Shown: positions 36,288-46,374, counted from the stretch's first letter. The stretch: DNA of 64,000 nt from Sphingomonas bacterium (GCF_903642285.1 NZ_CAHJWJ010000009.1:40772-104771), one strand, 5' to 3'. The notes: a model not told the origin generated them from the sequence alone. Program-made: numbers and translations.

Positions 36288-36809
36288 ATGCAATTCACGA
36301 TCAACGGCGACCCGGTGGAGGCGGCGTTCGACGTGCGCACTTCGCTGCTCGATCTGCTGCGCGATCACCTCGGGCTGACGGGATCGAAAAAGGGCTGCAA
36401 CCAGGGTGCGTGCGGGGCATGCACGGTGCTGGTCGATGGCGAACGGATCAATGCCTGCCTCGCGCTCGCGGTCCAGTATCAGGGTCGATCGATCACGACC
36501 GTCGAGGGACTGGCAAGCGACGGTACGCTCCACCCGCTGCAACGCGCGTTCATCGAACATGACGGGCTCCAGTGCGGCTATTGCACGCCGGGCCAGCTCT
36601 GCTCGGCGGTCGCGATGGCAGGCGAGGCGGAGCGCGGCGTCCCCAGCGTCGTGACGGCAGACCTGTCGGCAGGCACAGTGACGCTCGATCACGACGAACT
36701 GCGCGAGCGGATGAGCGGCAATCTGTGTCGCTGCGGCGCGTATAACGGCATCATCGATGCGATCGCCGAAACCTATTCCGTGGACGCAGCGAAGCGGGAG
36801 GCGGCATGA
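36288..36809 (+). CDS. Molybdenum hydroxylase, [2Fe-2S] subunit (PaoA-like)
   Basis: 173 residues. Carries both [2Fe-2S] sites: KKGCNQGACGACTVLVDG with a following cysteine, and CGYCTPGQ with NLCRCGAYNG. Transfers electrons from the Mo-MCD cofactor to FAD in xanthine-oxidase-family enzymes. The closest arrangement is the E. coli PaoABC aldehyde oxidoreductase. No Tat-type leader is visible, whereas PaoA has one, suggesting a cytoplasmic complex. Overlaps the FAD subunit gene by 4 bases. Confidence 0.93.
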   Translation: MQFTINGDPVEAAFDVRTSLLDLLRDHLGLTGSKKGCNQGACGACTVLVDGERINACLALAVQYQGRSITTVEGLASDGTLHPLQRAFIEHDGLQCGYCTPGQLCSAVAMAGEAERGVPSVVTADLSAGTVTLDHDELRERMSGNLCRCGAYNGIIDAIAETYSVDAAKREAA

Positions 36810-37819
36810 CCCCGTTCACCTATGCCAGAGCGGACAGCATACCCGATGCGTTATGGCTGGCGGGCGACGATGCCGGCGCGCGGTATCTGGGGGGCGGTAC
36901 GAACCTGGTCGATCTGATGCGCGAAGGGATCGAACGCCCCGCGACCGTCGTCGACGTCACCGGTCTGTCGGATTCGATCACGACGGAGGACGACGGCGGC
37001 CTTACGATTGGCGCGGCGACGACTAATACGGCCCTGGCCGCCGATACTGCGGTGCGGGAACGCTATCCGGTTCTGGCGCGCGCGATCCTCAGCGGTGCGT
37101 CGGGCCAGATCCGCAACATGGCGACGGTGGGGGGCAACATCCTCCAGCGGACGCGCTGCACCTATTTCTACGACGATGCGGCACGCTGCAACAAGCGCGT
37201 CCCGGGCGCTGGATGCGATGCGCTGGACGGGTTCAACCGTATCCATGCGATCCTCGGCGCGTCCCCGGCCTGCGTCGCGACTCACCCGTCCGACATGTGC
37301 GTCGCGCTGGCGGCACTGGACGCGGTCGTGCATCTGGATGGGCCGGGCGGCGCGCGGACCGTACCGCTGGTGGATTTCCATATGTTGCCCGGCAATACGC
37401 CGAACGTCGAAACGATATCGCGCCCGCACGACCTCATCACCGCGGTGTCGCTACCCCCGCTGTCGTTCGGCGCGCGATCGGCGTACCGCAAGGTCCGCGA
37501 CCGGGCGAGCTACGCCTTCGCGCTGGTATCGGTCGCCGCCGCGATCGACATCCAGGACGGCATGGTCCGCGATGTCCGGCTGGCGCTCGGCGGGGTCGCG
37601 GCGAAACCCTGGCGAGCGTCGATCGCCGAACGGATGTTGCGCGGCCAGCCTGCAACGGCGACGCATTTCGCGGAGGCCGCGATGGCGGAACTCGCGGAGG
37701 CGAAGGGCTTGCGCGACAATGCGTTCAAGATCGAACTGACCAGGCGTACGATCGTCGCCGTGCTCGGCGAATTGACCGGTTCCGCCATACCCGGCGAACC
37801 GGCGGGAGAAACCGCATGA
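36806..37819 (+). CDS. Molybdenum hydroxylase, FAD-binding subunit (PaoB-like)
   Basis: 337 residues. FAD site LGGGTNLVDLMR at about 28-39 and TVGGNILQRTRC. Cysteines at about 118, 128, 137 and 156 lie in the insert that in PaoB holds an additional [4Fe-4S] cluster; xanthine dehydrogenase lacks it. This supports the PaoABC assignment. Stop and next start overlap as ATGA. Confidence 0.92.
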   Translation: MTPFTYARADSIPDALWLAGDDAGARYLGGGTNLVDLMREGIERPATVVDVTGLSDSITTEDDGGLTIGAATTNTALAADTAVRERYPVLARAILSGASGQIRNMATVGGNILQRTRCTYFYDDAARCNKRVPGAGCDALDGFNRIHAILGASPACVATHPSDMCVALAALDAVVHLDGPGGARTVPLVDFHMLPGNTPNVETISRPHDLITAVSLPPLSFGARSAYRKVRDRASYAFALVSVAAAIDIQDGMVRDVRLALGGVAAKPWRASIAERMLRGQPATATHFAEAAMAELAEAKGLRDNAFKIELTRRTIVAVLGELTGSAIPGEPAGETA

Positions 37820-40149
37820 GCATCGTCGATACCGTCAAGGAAACGGCGCAGGGTCTTGTGAAAAGCGCGATGGAACGACTGGTGCCGCTGGCTCCCGACC
37901 GCTGGATCCCGGGCGGCGTCCCCGACCCGCTGATCGCGCGCAAGCATGGGCTGATCGGCACGCCGGTCTCGCGGCTGGACGGACCGCTGAAGGTGCAGGG
38001 TTCCGCGCGGTTCGCCGCCGAGGTGAAACTCGATGACATGACCCATGCCGCATTGGTCTACGGCGCGATCCCGCGCGGCCGGATCGCTGCCCTGGACACC
38101 GGAGCAGCAGAGACCGCGCCGGGTGTCGTGCTGGTGATGACCCACCGCAATGCGCCGCGGATGAACCCGCCGGCGGTGTTCGGCTCGTCCCCCACCGCTG
38201 TCGGTCCGAGCGATCTGCCGATCATGCAGGACGACCGCATCCACTGGAACGGGCAGCCGATCGCGCTGGTGCTCGCCGAGACACAAGAGCAGGCGGACCA
38301 TGCCGCGTCGCTGATCGTCGCGACCTATGCGGTGGAGCCGTCGACCTCGTCCTTCGCCGAAGCGAAAGCGGCGGGTGCCGAACCCGGGCTGTTCATGGGC
38401 CAGCCGCTGTTGAACGAGATCGGCGATGCGGACGCCGAGTTCGCTGCGGCACCGTACAAGGTCGACAACGTCTATCGCACCCCGCGTCACAATCACAACG
38501 CGATCGAACCGCATGCCGCCATCCTGGCGTGGGAGGGCGATACGCTGCGGATCCACGACGCCAGCCAGATGGTGACCGGGACGGCGGCGACGATCGCCGA
38601 TGTGTTCGATCTGAAGCCCGAAGAGGTTCGGATCACGTCGCCTTATGTCGGCGGCGGTTTCGGCTCGAAAGGACTGTGGGACCACCAGATCCTGGCCGCC
38701 GCGGCGGCGAAGCTCGCCGGGCGACCGGTGCGGATCGTGCTGTCGCGCGAAGGCGTGTACCGGATCGTCGGCGGCCGGACGCAGACCGAACAGCGAGTCG
38801 CGATCGGCGCGCAGCCGGACGGCCATTTCGCTGCGCTGATTCACACCGGCACCGTCCCGATGTCGCCGCACAACAACATGCCCGAGCCCTTCGTCGTCGG
38901 GACGCGCGCGGCCTATGCTGCGGACAGTTTCAAGCTGTCGGTCGAGACGGTGCGGATGAACATGCTCGCCAACACCTTCATGCGTGCGCCGGGCGAAGCG
39001 CCGGGCACCTTCGCACTGGAATCCGCGATCGACGAGCTGGCCGTCGAACTGGGTATCGATCCCGTCGAACTGCGGATCCGCAACGAGCCGGACGTCGATC
39101 CGATCTCCGGGCGACCCTTTTCGTCGCGTCACATCGTCGAGGCATGGCGCGCGGGCGCGGCGCGGTTCGGCTGGGACAAGCGGAACGCCGTACCCGGATC
39201 GCGGCGCGAGGGCGAATGGCTGATCGGCATGGGCTGCGCGACGGGCACCTATCCCTATTACCGGATGCCGGGCGCGGCGGCGCGATTGACCATCGACCGT
39301 ACCGGGAAGGCGCTGGTCGAGGTCGCCGCGCACGAGATGGGCATGGGCACGTCGACGACCACCGCGATGGTCGCCGCCGAACGGCTGGGTCTGCCGATCG
39401 AGCGGGTCGAGGTCCGCTACGCCGATACCATCATCCCCGGCACGATCATGGCCGGCGGATCGCAGCAGACCGCGGCAATCGGCGCGGCAGTGATCGCGGC
39501 ACACAATGCGATGGTCGCGGAATTGCTGACGCTCGCCGGCAACGACTCGCCGCTGGCCGGACTCTCCCCCGATGAGGTCGGCAGCGAGGACGGCGGCCTC
39601 GCCAAGCTGGACGACCCGAGCCGGCGCGAAAGCTATACCTCGATCCTGGCGCGGGCGCAGCGCGACGGCGTGACGGTCTCGGAACAGGCCAGCCAGCCGC
39701 TCGAACTGATGCATTGGTCGATGCATTCGCACAGCGCGATCTTCTGCGAGATGCGGGTCAACGCCGTCACCGGCGAACCGCGGGTCGGCCGGATCCTCGG
39801 CGCGTTCGATTGCGGCCGGATCCTGAACGCGAAGACCGCGCGCAGCCAGTTCCGCGGCGGGATCATCATGGGGCTCGGCATGGCGCTGATGGAGGAAACG
39901 CAGTTCGACGAGCGATCGGGGCGGATCATGAACCCGAGCCTTGCCGAATATCACGTCCCCGTCCATCTCGACGTGCCCGACATCGACGTGATCTGGACCG
40001 ACATCGCCGATCCGCACACGCCGATGGGTGCGCACGGCGTCGGCGAGATCGGGATCACCGGCGTTGCCGCCGCGGTCGCCAACGCGGTCTACAACGCGAC
40101 GGGCAAACGCATCCGCGATCTGCCGATCACGCTCGACAAGCTGCTCTGA
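37816..40149 (+). CDS. Molybdenum hydroxylase, molybdopterin-binding subunit (PaoC-like)
   Basis: 777 residues from the ATG at 37816. Mo-cofactor regions include VGGGFGSKGLWDHQ, FMRAPGEAPGTFALE, GGSQQT and the catalytic glutamate in GVGEIGITGVAAA near the C-terminus. Oxidises aldehydes or heterocycles. The PaoD/XdhC-type maturation factor that inserts the sulfurated cofactor is not seen in this window and is probably elsewhere. Coupled to the FAD subunit. Confidence 0.94.
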   Translation: MSIVDTVKETAQGLVKSAMERLVPLAPDRWIPGGVPDPLIARKHGLIGTPVSRLDGPLKVQGSARFAAEVKLDDMTHAALVYGAIPRGRIAALDTGAAETAPGVVLVMTHRNAPRMNPPAVFGSSPTAVGPSDLPIMQDDRIHWNGQPIALVLAETQEQADHAASLIVATYAVEPSTSSFAEAKAAGAEPGLFMGQPLLNEIGDADAEFAAAPYKVDNVYRTPRHNHNAIEPHAAILAWEGDTLRIHDASQMVTGTAATIADVFDLKPEEVRITSPYVGGGFGSKGLWDHQILAAAAAKLAGRPVRIVLSREGVYRIVGGRTQTEQRVAIGAQPDGHFAALIHTGTVPMSPHNNMPEPFVVGTRAAYAADSFKLSVETVRMNMLANTFMRAPGEAPGTFALESAIDELAVELGIDPVELRIRNEPDVDPISGRPFSSRHIVEAWRAGAARFGWDKRNAVPGSRREGEWLIGMGCATGTYPYYRMPGAAARLTIDRTGKALVEVAAHEMGMGTSTTTAMVAAERLGLPIERVEVRYADTIIPGTIMAGGSQQTAAIGAAVIAAHNAMVAELLTLAGNDSPLAGLSPDEVGSEDGGLAKLDDPSRRESYTSILARAQRDGVTVSEQASQPLELMHWSMHSHSAIFCEMRVNAVTGEPRVGRILGAFDCGRILNAKTARSQFRGGIIMGLGMALMEETQFDERSGRIMNPSLAEYHVPVHLDVPDIDVIWTDIADPHTPMGAHGVGEIGITGVAAAVANAVYNATGKRIRDLPITLDKLL

Positions 40150-40256
40150 CGCGGCGAAATCGCGGCGGCGTCGGACCGTTCCATCGACGATCGAATGATC
40201 CTGTCCTAATGATCCGTCGCCGACGACCCGCAGTGCGTTGGCACAGGGATAAGTGG

Positions 40257-43133
40257 ATGGTGGATTTGCGGTTCGCGTCGATAAGCGTGTTTGCGTTCGC
40301 CTCGATCCAGGCCCCTGCCACAGCCGACGCGCAATCAGCCCAGGCAAGCATCGCGCCGACCGTCGTCGTCCCCAGGCCCGCCGCCAGCTGGCCGACGATC
40401 GGCAGCGACGTTCCGCTCGATCCGGCCTGGCACACGGGCACGCTTGCCAACGGCGTCCGCTACGCCGTGCGGCGCGGCAAGCAACCGCCGGGGACGATCT
40501 CGGTTCGCGTCCGCATGGACGTCGGCGCGCTGATGGAACGCGACGAGCAGCAAGGCTGGTCGCACCTCGTCGAGCACATGGTTTTCCGCGGCACCGCGCA
40601 TTACCCCGATGGCGAGGGCGTCCGCGTCTGGCAGCGACTGGGTGCCAGTTTCGGCAGCGATACCAATGCCTTCACCGCGCTTCGTTCGACGACCTATGCG
40701 CTCGACCTGCCCCGCGCCGACGCCGCATCCTATAGCCAGGCGCTGTCGGTGTTGTCGGACATGCTGACCAGCGCGACGATCGATCCGAAATTGCTGACGA
40801 CCGAGAGGGCCGTCGTCATGGCGGAACGCGCACAACGCATGCCGCCGCTCGTTCGCAAGATGCGCGAGACGACGCAGCCCTTGTTCTTCGCGGGCACCAA
40901 GTCCGCGACCCGTGATATCGCGGGCAACGACGCTACGCTGAATGGCGCTAGCGCGAGCGCGCTTCGGGCCTATTACAAGGCATGGTACCGGCCGTCGCGC
41001 GCCGTCGTGGTCGTCGTCGGCGATGCCGACCCGGCGCTGCTGGAACAGGGCGTACGCACCGCATTCGGCGCCTGGACAGCGGAGGGCGCAGAGCCGACCG
41101 AGCCCGATTACGGCACCCCGCGCGCGCCGGCCACGTCCGTCGCGACGGTCAGCGATCCGCAACTGCCGTCGCAAGCGATCCTCGCGCTCGTCACCCCGCA
41201 CGACGACGGCGTCTATACCATCGCGCGGCAGCAGCGCAATTTCGTCGATGCGGTCGCGATCGGCATCCTGCGCCGCCGCCTGGACAGCGTGGCACAGCGC
41301 GGAGAATCGATCATCCTCGCAACCGTCGGGGTAACCCGGCAACGCCATATCGAGGACGAGGTGATCGTCGCGATCACGCCCAAGCCCGGACAATGGTCGC
41401 AAGCGCTGGAGGCGACGTATCGCGTGCTGAACGGCGCATTGGCCGCGCCGCCATCGCAGGCGGAGGTCGACGAACAGACCGCAAAGCTGATCCAGTCCTT
41501 GTCCTCCGCCGTCAGCACCGAACAGACCCTGGCGTCCGCCGCGGTCGCCAATGGTTTCGTCGGCAGTATCGATCAGCAGGGCGGAACCGCAGCACCGATT
41601 TTCTACCTGCGTCTGTTCGCGCTCCAGCGCGCGACGCTGACCCCGGACGTGATCCAGTCCGCAATCAAGCGATTGCTCGCACCCGATCCGCGGCTGCTGA
41701 TCGCGTCGAACGTGCCGGTGCCCGTCGAGACCGCCGCCAAGGCGCTCGCGAGCAGCCGCGCGGCCGCCGCGGATGCCGGCGTCGCGGTGCGCGAGGTATC
41801 GCTGGCGCAACTGACGCTCGCCGGGCAACCCGCCACCGTCACCGGGTCGGACAAGATCGCGGATCTGGGGATCGAACGGGTTCATCTGTCCAACGGGGTC
41901 GAGATCGACCTGAAACAGACCGCGTTCGAAAAGAACCGGATCCGCGTTGTCGTGACGTTCGGGCACGGGCTGCTCGGCGAAACGACGGCGGGCGCATCCA
42001 GCCTGTGGAGCTCGGCAGCGGTGACGGCGGGCGGGATCGGCCCGTTCTCGGCCGATGAACTGGAGCGGCTGGGGGCGGGGCGCGCCATCCTCTTCGGGTT
42101 CGGCGTCGGCGTCGACCGGTTCACCTTCACGGGCGCCAGCGGGCGGCGCGACGTCGAATCGATGATGAAGCTGATGGCGGCCGAACTGACCCAGCCGCAA
42201 TTCCGCGCCGCGCCGCTCGGCCGGCTGCGCGATGCGGTGGGGGTCGGCTATCAAAGCACCTTCAGCCAGCCGGTTTCGGTGTTTCAGCGGTTCGGCGCGC
42301 CCTATCTGCACGGCGGCGACGCACGGTTCGCCCCGCTGCCGCCGCTATCGACCGTCGAGGGCCTGACGCTGCCCGATTTCCGGAGCTTCTGGTCGAAGCG
42401 GTTGGCAAGCGGACCGTTGCGCGTCCTGATCGTCGGCGATTTCGACCGCGATGCGACGGTCGCGGCGGTCGCACGCACGATCGGGACGCTCGCGCCCCGT
42501 ACCGACGATAGGCCGCCCGCCTCGCTCGTCGACGTAAAGGCCGATGTGCCCGCCAGGGGACCGGTGCAGCTGCATCACGAGGGCGATCCGCTCCAGGCCG
42601 TCGTCGCCAAGGCGTATCCGACGATCGGGCTGCTGGACGACGTGCCGACCTCGACCGCGCTCGACATCGCAGCGCGGCTGGTCGAGACGCGGATGATCGA
42701 GCAGTTCCGCGAACAGCAGGGGGGCACCTATTCCCCCTTCGCCAGCCACCCGCAGTCCAGTGCGATGCCGCATTACGGCGTCTTCCTGGCGGGGGCGCAG
42801 CTGCAGACGGGGCGGATCGACGATTTCACCCGCGCGCTGAACGCGATCATCGTCGATCTCGGCGCGCATGGTCCGACCCCCGACGCGCTGGCCCGCGCGC
42901 GGACCGTGGCATCGAGCGCGTCGGAGCGCGCGCTGAGCGACAACGGCTATTGGATGAACGTCCTGACCGGCGATCTGGACGATCCGCGCTATCTCGCGTT
43001 CACGAAAGCCGCGGTATCGCGCTGGACGGACGTGACCCCGGCGACCGTGAAGGCCGCGGTCGCGCGCTATCTGCGCCCCGAACGCGGCTTCGCGATCGAA
43101 GTGCTGCCCGTCGCGCCTACCGTGACGAAGTGA
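40257..43133 (+). CDS. M16 family zinc peptidase, secreted
   Basis: 958 residues from the ATG at 40257, chosen for AGGG 8 bases upstream and a following signal peptide (LRFASISVFAFASIQAPATADA). An ATG at 40209 would add 16 residues. The HxxEH zinc motif is HLVEH (H103-H107), with the second glutamate expected about 75 residues on. A second insulinase-like half (about 500-958) lacks the motif, as in two-halved M16 proteins. Overlaps the CoA-transferase start by GTGA, an unexpected coupling. Confidence 0.9.
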   Translation: MVDLRFASISVFAFASIQAPATADAQSAQASIAPTVVVPRPAASWPTIGSDVPLDPAWHTGTLANGVRYAVRRGKQPPGTISVRVRMDVGALMERDEQQGWSHLVEHMVFRGTAHYPDGEGVRVWQRLGASFGSDTNAFTALRSTTYALDLPRADAASYSQALSVLSDMLTSATIDPKLLTTERAVVMAERAQRMPPLVRKMRETTQPLFFAGTKSATRDIAGNDATLNGASASALRAYYKAWYRPSRAVVVVVGDADPALLEQGVRTAFGAWTAEGAEPTEPDYGTPRAPATSVATVSDPQLPSQAILALVTPHDDGVYTIARQQRNFVDAVAIGILRRRLDSVAQRGESIILATVGVTRQRHIEDEVIVAITPKPGQWSQALEATYRVLNGALAAPPSQAEVDEQTAKLIQSLSSAVSTEQTLASAAVANGFVGSIDQQGGTAAPIFYLRLFALQRATLTPDVIQSAIKRLLAPDPRLLIASNVPVPVETAAKALASSRAAAADAGVAVREVSLAQLTLAGQPATVTGSDKIADLGIERVHLSNGVEIDLKQTAFEKNRIRVVVTFGHGLLGETTAGASSLWSSAAVTAGGIGPFSADELERLGAGRAILFGFGVGVDRFTFTGASGRRDVESMMKLMAAELTQPQFRAAPLGRLRDAVGVGYQSTFSQPVSVFQRFGAPYLHGGDARFAPLPPLSTVEGLTLPDFRSFWSKRLASGPLRVLIVGDFDRDATVAAVARTIGTLAPRTDDRPPASLVDVKADVPARGPVQLHHEGDPLQAVVAKAYPTIGLLDDVPTSTALDIAARLVETRMIEQFREQQGGTYSPFASHPQSSAMPHYGVFLAGAQLQTGRIDDFTRALNAIIVDLGAHGPTPDALARARTVASSASERALSDNGYWMNVLTGDLDDPRYLAFTKAAVSRWTDVTPATVKAAVARYLRPERGFAIEVLPVAPTVTK

Positions 43134-44311
43134 CAGCTGGCGACCCCGATCTCGCGCCGCGCCCGCTCGCCGGGCTGCGCGTGCTCGAACTCGCGCGGAT
43201 CCTCGCCGGGCCCTGGGCGGGACAATTGCTCGCCGATCTCGGGGCGGACGTCATCAAGATCGAGCGACCCGGCGAAGGCGACGACACGCGCCATTGGGGT
43301 CCACCCTTCCTGACCGCCGCGGACGGTACGGGTCTGGACGCCGCCTATTTCCATAGCTGCAATCGCGGCAAGCGGTCCGTCGCGATCGATATCGCCACGC
43401 CCGAGGGGCAGGCGCGCGTTGCCGCGCTTGCGGACGAGGCGGATGTCGTGATCGAGAATTTCAAGGTCGGCGGGCTTGCGCGCTACGGCCTGGACGCCGC
43501 GACGCTGCGCGCGCGGAACCCGCGGCTGGTCTATTGCTCGATTACCGGCTTCGGCCAGACCGGCCCGTATGCGCCGCGTGCCGGATATGATTTCATCATC
43601 CAGGGCATGGGCGGCGCCATGTCGATCACCGGTGAGCCCGACGGCCCACCGCAGAAGAGCGGCGTCGCCTATGCCGATGTATTCACCGGGGTCTACGCGA
43701 CCGTCGCGATCCTCGCCGCGATCGAACGGCGGCACGCGACCGGCGAGGGTACGACGATCGACATGGCGTTGCTCGACACGCAGGTCGGCGTACTCGGCAA
43801 CCAGGCGCTGAACTGGATGGCCAGCGGGGTGGTCCCGTTACGGATGGGTAACGGCCATGTGAATCTGGCACCGTATCAGAGCCTGCCGACCGCGGACGGC
43901 GATCTGATCGTCGCGGTCGGCAACGACCGGCAATTCGCCAGATTATGCGACGTGCTCGGGGTGCCTGCGATGGCCGGCGACGCGCGGTTCGCGACCAATC
44001 CGGCGCGGGTCGTCAACCGCAAGGCGCTGATCCCGGCGCTGACCGCGCTGACCGTGGAGCACCGAAGCGCCGACCTGCTCGCCGCGCTGGAGGCGGCCGG
44101 GGTCCCGGTCGGCGCGGTCAACCGGATCGACCAGGTCTTCGCCGATCCGCAGGTAGTGGCGCGCGGGATGCGGCTGTCGCTGCCCGAGGCTGCTGGCGGG
44201 ACGTTGCCGGGGCTGGCCGCGCCGATCGTGATGGACGGCGTTCGCGTCGGAAGCGGGCACCCGTCGCCTCGGCTGGGGGAACATGCCGGGGCGGATTGGT
44301 TGGCCCGATAG
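43130..44311 (+). CDS. CaiB/BaiF class III CoA-transferase
   Basis: Moves CoA between carboxylic acids via an aspartyl-CoA thioester. 393 residues from the GTG at 43130. PLAGLRVLELARILAGPWAG and FGADVIK-type LGADVIKIERP start the family fold; the catalytic aspartate is D183 in YADVFTGVYA. Start overlaps the M16 gene stop (GTGA). Convergent with the Hpt gene, 25 bases apart. Confidence 0.92.
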   Translation: MTAGDPDLAPRPLAGLRVLELARILAGPWAGQLLADLGADVIKIERPGEGDDTRHWGPPFLTAADGTGLDAAYFHSCNRGKRSVAIDIATPEGQARVAALADEADVVIENFKVGGLARYGLDAATLRARNPRLVYCSITGFGQTGPYAPRAGYDFIIQGMGGAMSITGEPDGPPQKSGVAYADVFTGVYATVAILAAIERRHATGEGTTIDMALLDTQVGVLGNQALNWMASGVVPLRMGNGHVNLAPYQSLPTADGDLIVAVGNDRQFARLCDVLGVPAMAGDARFATNPARVVNRKALIPALTALTVEHRSADLLAALEAAGVPVGAVNRIDQVFADPQVVARGMRLSLPEAAGGTLPGLAAPIVMDGVRVGSGHPSPRLGEHAGADWLAR

Positions 44312-44336
44312 TCTGAATCGCGTCCGGCGCGGCGGT

Positions 44337-44768
44337 TCAGGCCCGTCCGAACCCCGTTCCGCGGCGACCGAACCCGCCCGCGACCGGTCGGCGTTCGACC
44401 AGCGGGCTGGCTTCGCGTTCCAGCAAGGTCAGCGTTTCCTCGAACAACGGGCGTAGCTTCACGACCGACGCCATCGCCTGCTCGGGCGTGTCCTGCAGCT
44501 CGACGCAGTCGCGCGCGATGTCTTCGATCTCCTGCGCGAGTGCGGCGAGCGGTTCGGCGCCGAACTGGCGCGCCTCCCCCTTCAACGTATGCGCCGGTAT
44601 CACGAGAGCCGCCGCGTTCTGCGCGCGGATCGCCGCCTCGATCGCGGCGACCGACTTCACGCCGTCTTCCCGGAAATAGCCGAGGATGCGGACGAACCCG
44701 GCGCCAAGCTCGCTGCGTGCGTGCGAATAGGCGGTCCAGTCGACCAACGTGCTTCCTTCGAACGACAC
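44337..44768 (-). CDS. Hpt domain protein (histidine phosphotransfer)
   Basis: 143 residues. The four-helix Hpt motif AHTLKGEARQFGA places the phosphorylated histidine at about residue 60. No kinase or response regulator is adjacent, so its partners are elsewhere. GTG start at 44768. The C-terminus is Arg/Gly-rich and probably disordered. Confidence 0.86.
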   Translation of the reverse strand: MSFEGSTLVDWTAYSHARSELGAGFVRILGYFREDGVKSVAAIEAAIRAQNAAALVIPAHTLKGEARQFGAEPLAALAQEIEDIARDCVELQDTPEQAMASVVKLRPLFEETLTLLEREASPLVERRPVAGGFGRRGTGFGRA

Positions 44769-44863
44769 CGCTGTCTCCCGTCCACGCGACCATATGACGC
44801 GGCTTCGACGTTCACCCTAAGCGGAGACGGTAAATAACCCGTTGCGATTGCGTCGCCGTGCGG

Positions 44864-46243
44864 TCAGGCGCGGTCGCGGTCGAACGGGTTCTTCGGCGCG
44901 CGCATCGTCAGCCGGACCGGCACCGCGCCGAAGCCCAGGTCGCGGCGCATCGAATTGACCAGATACCGCTCGTAACTCGCCGGCAATTGATCGACCCGCG
45001 TGCCGAAGATCACGAAGCTCGGCGGGCGCGACTTCACTTGCGTGACATAGCGCAGCTTCACCCGCTTGCCGCCGGGCGCAGGGGGCGGGTTCGCCTCGAT
45101 CGCGCGTTCGAACCAGCGGTTGAGTTCCCCCGTCGGCACGCGTTTCGACCACGCGTCGCGCGTCTCGAACGCGGCGGCGATCAGCTGGTCGATCCCCTTC
45201 CCCGTCGCAGCCGAGACGGTCATGACGGTCACGCCCTTCACCTGACTGAGCCCGTCCTCCAGCGCGCGCTTGACGCCGTTGAACAGACTGGAGGCGTTTT
45301 CCGCCACGTCCCATTTGTTCAGCGCGATGACGATCGCCCGTCCTTCCTCCAGCACGCGGTCGGCGATCCGCAGATCCTGCGCCTCCAGCCCCAAAGTCGC
45401 GTCGAGCAGCAGCACGACCACCTCCGCGAAATCGACCGCGTGCAGCGCGTCGGCGACGGACATCTTCTCCAGCTTGTCCTGCACCTTCGCCCGCTTGCGC
45501 ATGCCCGCGGTGTCGATCAACCGGACCTGCCGCGGGTGGCCGTCCTTGTCATGCCACGTCCAGTCGACCGCAATCGAATCGCGCGTGATCCCGGCCTCGG
45601 GCCCGGTGATCATCCGGTCTTCGCCCAGCATCTTGTTCACGAGCGTCGATTTGCCCGCGTTCGGGCGTCCGACGATGGCGAGCTTCAGCGGTGCGTCGGG
45701 ACGTTCATCGTCCTCGTCCTCGAACGCCTCTTCGACGCCCTCGGGTTCGAGCAAGGGCAACAGCGCGTCGAACAGGTCGCCCATGCCCTCGCCATGTTCG
45801 GCCGATAGCTGGACGGGATCGCCGAACCCCAGCGCCAGTGCCTCGATGATGCCCTGCTCGCCGGCGCGGCCTTCCGCCTTGTTCGCGGCGATCACGACGG
45901 GCGTGCTCGACGCCCGAAGCCACCGTGCGATCTCCTCGTCGAGCGGGACGATCCCGGCGCGCGAATCGATCAGGAACAAGGCGACGTCCGCCTGCGCCAC
46001 CGCGGCTTCGGTCTGCTGGCGCATCCGGCCGGGCAATGTCTGGACGTCGTGATCCTCGTAGCCGGCGGTGTCGATGATCCGGAAATCGAGCCCGATCAGC
46101 GACGCATCGCCCTCGCGCCGATCGCGCGTGACGCCGGGCCGGTCGTCGACCAGCGCCAGTTTCTTGCCGACGAGGCGGTTGAACAGCGTCGATTTGCCGA
46201 CGTTCGGACGGCCGACGATCGCGACGACGGGAATTTTTGCCAT
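44864..46243 (-). CDS. der: Ribosome biogenesis GTPase Der (EngA)
   Basis: Tandem-GTPase factor needed for 50S subunit maturation. 459 residues with two G domains: the first P-loop GRPNVGKSTLF at residues 11-21, the second GRPNAGKSTLV near residue 195, each with DxPG (DTAGYEDHD, DTAGMRK) and NKxD motifs, then a KH-like C-terminal domain. Starts with ATG at 46243. Probably transcribed after bamB. Confidence 0.97.
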   Translation of the reverse strand: MAKIPVVAIVGRPNVGKSTLFNRLVGKKLALVDDRPGVTRDRREGDASLIGLDFRIIDTAGYEDHDVQTLPGRMRQQTEAAVAQADVALFLIDSRAGIVPLDEEIARWLRASSTPVVIAANKAEGRAGEQGIIEALALGFGDPVQLSAEHGEGMGDLFDALLPLLEPEGVEEAFEDEDDERPDAPLKLAIVGRPNAGKSTLVNKMLGEDRMITGPEAGITRDSIAVDWTWHDKDGHPRQVRLIDTAGMRKRAKVQDKLEKMSVADALHAVDFAEVVVLLLDATLGLEAQDLRIADRVLEEGRAIVIALNKWDVAENASSLFNGVKRALEDGLSQVKGVTVMTVSAATGKGIDQLIAAAFETRDAWSKRVPTGELNRWFERAIEANPPPAPGGKRVKLRYVTQVKSRPPSFVIFGTRVDQLPASYERYLVNSMRRDLGFGAVPVRLTMRAPKNPFDRDRA

Positions 46244-46286
46244 CGCCGGACCCTAGACGAACGGCGCGGTTTCGTCACCCTAGGTC

Positions 46287-46368
46287 CGTCATGCCGGGCT
46301 CGTCCCGGCATCCAGAGCCGCCCGGGATGTCCTTTAGCTCTGGATCCCGGGACGAGCCCGGGATGACG
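46287..46368. repeat. Mirror-image intergenic repeat, family A copy 5
   Basis: CGTCATGCCGGGCTCGTCCC left arm and GGGACGAGCCCGGGATGACG right arm with CCAGAG/CTCTGG inside. It sits between der and bamB on the same strand. Confidence 0.87.
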
Positions 46369-46374
46369 GGGGCA

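Noticed and set aside
37510..40347. A 945-codon minus-strand open frame opposite the molybdopterin subunit gene
   Set aside because: No family motifs; Asp/Arg/Gly-rich composition is that of an antisense shadow of a conserved gene.
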